From: an uncultured bacterium
GTDB taxonomy: Bacteria; Bacteroidota; Bacteroidia; Chitinophagales; Chitinophagaceae
Assembly: GCA_903826405.1 (NCBI GenBank)
Contig: CAIKEH010000043.1
Location: forward strand, 1 to 64,000
DNA length: 64,000 bases
Reading direction: 5' to 3'
The translations under genes and the position numbers were made by a program. The notes beneath the pieces are model-generated. The model ran no database searches, had not been told where the DNA came from, and saw only the letters and a program-made list of their open reading frames with translations. Below are positions 63,076-64,000 of the stretch, in pieces; the first letter of the stretch is position 1; the number at the start of each line of letters is the position of its first letter.

Positions 63076-64000
63076 TTATTGCTTTGTATCCATCTCCATA
63101 AAAACCCTCGCAAATTCCTTTTTCATGCAATAGAGGAAGATTCGTTTGTCCACAGGGTCCCTCTCTCGACGGATCAGTACTTCATTCCTACCGGTAAACT
63201 TCATGAATTTGGAGTTGATCTGAGTTATGGTTTGGCTCCGATGCACCTTCTGGACATCATTCTTCCTGTTCGACAAACCCAATAACTGATTCATCAGGGC
63301 GGCTTCCATATGCTCACCTTCTAGGGTTAACCTTGCCAGTTCCAGCATCAGGCTCTTCTCGGTTCCCGTGAGTGATCCATGAAAAATGGAGAACCCATTC
63401 ATTAGGCCTACACTTTGGGAAGACATATCCTGATCAAGAACAAATGGAGACGACGAAAACATCATGGCTTTCCTACCACGTCGACCTACCCAGGTGAAGA
63501 GTGGGATCATGATCAGCATGGAACCGATCACCCAAGGTACGGGTCCCCCCGGAAAAGGCTCAGTTGTTCGAGTCCTATTTTCAGATACCGGAATGAACAT
63601 TCGCCTCTTCCATTTCCAGTTCATTCCGGTATTCTGGAAGCGGGTTGCCTTCACCCAGGCATTTTCATGATCCCCGCAAAAAAAATAAAGGCTGTCCCCC
63701 AGCTTGATGGAATGGGGAAAGCCCTCTGCAGTATCACAGGTAGCAATAACCTTCGCCAATTCATCGGAATAAATCAAATTTGCTCCGGAAATGGTATTCG
63801 TCACAGGATCCAAAATGACCAGTTCGCTATCCTTTAATATACCCAGGATGTGACCATCTGTCCACGCATATCCCAACTGGGAATTCCTCGTGTATTCATG
63901 TTCATCCATCTCCATTTCTCCCATGAATTTCCAATCCGAATCTTTAAAATCATACCGCTGGACACGGTTTTTCATGGGTAACGTTGACGGTCGGACTATT
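63076..64000 (-). CDS. Membrane-anchored sensor-like protein (partial)
   Basis: The C-terminal part of a larger protein: the frame stays open from the first ATG (63975) to the window edge, so the N-terminus is missing. Visible parts are beta-propeller-like repeats (DWKFMGEMEM; LGYAWTDGHILGILKDSELVI), one transmembrane helix (VIGSMLIMIPLFTWVG) and a charged C-terminal domain of about 110 residues. That domain has helices ending QTITQINSKFMKFTGRNEVL and RERDPVDKRIFLYCMKKEF, which recalls a winged-helix or dimerisation module. This could be a one-component membrane sensor, but no DNA-binding family was recognised with certainty. Confidence 0.6.
   Translation of the reverse strand, partial: IVRPSTLPMKNRVQRYDFKDSDWKFMGEMEMDEHEYTRNSQLGYAWTDGHILGILKDSELVILDPVTNTISGANLIYSDELAKVIATCDTAEGFPHSIKLGDSLYFFCGDHENAWVKATRFQNTGMNWKWKRRMFIPVSENRTRTTEPFPGGPVPWVIGSMLIMIPLFTWVGRRGRKAMMFSSSPFVLDQDMSSQSVGLMNGFSIFHGSLTGTEKSLMLELARLTLEGEHMEAALMNQLLGLSNRKNDVQKVHRSQTITQINSKFMKFTGRNEVLIRRERDPVDKRIFLYCMKKEFARVFMEMDTKQ

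Overview
The window is a stretch of chromosome from a member of the Bacteroidota, most likely class Chitinophagia (family Chitinophagaceae or close to it). The signs are a TonB-dependent receptor with an N-terminal carboxypeptidase-regulatory domain, many lipoproteins and signal peptides ending in AQ, near-absence of Shine-Dalgarno sequences, a few promoters with the Bacteroidota -7 element TAnnTTTG, and several family-typical proteins (gluconate-2-dehydrogenase subunit 3, DUF5009, queuosine precursor transporter). No rRNA, tRNA, CRISPR array, prophage or intact insertion sequence was seen. The taxonomic assignment is inference.

Positions 1-11,200: five consecutive paralogous GMC-type flavin dehydrogenases, all with an FAD-binding N-terminus and a CX5CX3C iron-sulphur motif, followed by a single Tat-exported small subunit and a Tat-exported TIM-barrel isomerase/hydrolase-like protein. 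The block resembles periplasmic glycoside 3-dehydrogenase (3-keto sugar) systems, but with five catalytic subunits for one partner subunit. Four of the five share an AACYGYAA box exactly 10 nt before the ATG. The first is instead preceded by an 8-bp tandem repeat. The third has lost the usual catalytic Asn.

Positions 11,200-25,200: housekeeping and envelope genes: prohibitin-like SPFH protein with a 50-aa membrane peptide gene, GH25 muramidase, radical SAM/SPASM protein, AI-2E-type permease, MarR regulator coupled to a GHL10 glycoside hydrolase-like protein, a decayed N-acetylglutamate-synthase-like gene, DegT aminotransferase, RpoN with a PAP2-like membrane protein, YkuD-type L,D-transpeptidase and an orphan TrpF.

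Positions 25,200-38,700: a PI-PLC-like phosphodiesterase, a stand-alone TonB receptor, aldo/keto reductase, an hmuTUV haemin ABC operon, a CBM-HhH fusion, an exporter-type ABC transporter, and a translationally coupled alpha/beta hydrolase-phosphoribosyltransferase pair followed by an SDR.

Positions 38,700-44,000: a redox cluster on the minus strand. It has a Rieske-flavodoxin fusion gene broken by a frameshift and a nonsense codon, a very unusual ferric-reductase-like/Rieske membrane protein, a small membrane protein and a six-helix (half-size) MFS protein, beside about 770 bases with no recognisable gene.

Positions 44,000-64,000: accessory metabolism: YhhQ, a cyclase-family lipoprotein, an exported LanC-like protein with a CCG zinc motif paired with a Tat-exported NHL propeller protein, amidohydrolases, a Cys/Met-metabolism PLP enzyme, acyl-CoA ligase, sarcosine-oxidase-like flavoprotein, dicarboxylate symporter, DUF5009 acyltransferase, penicillin-acylase-family protein, and an incomplete membrane protein at the right edge.
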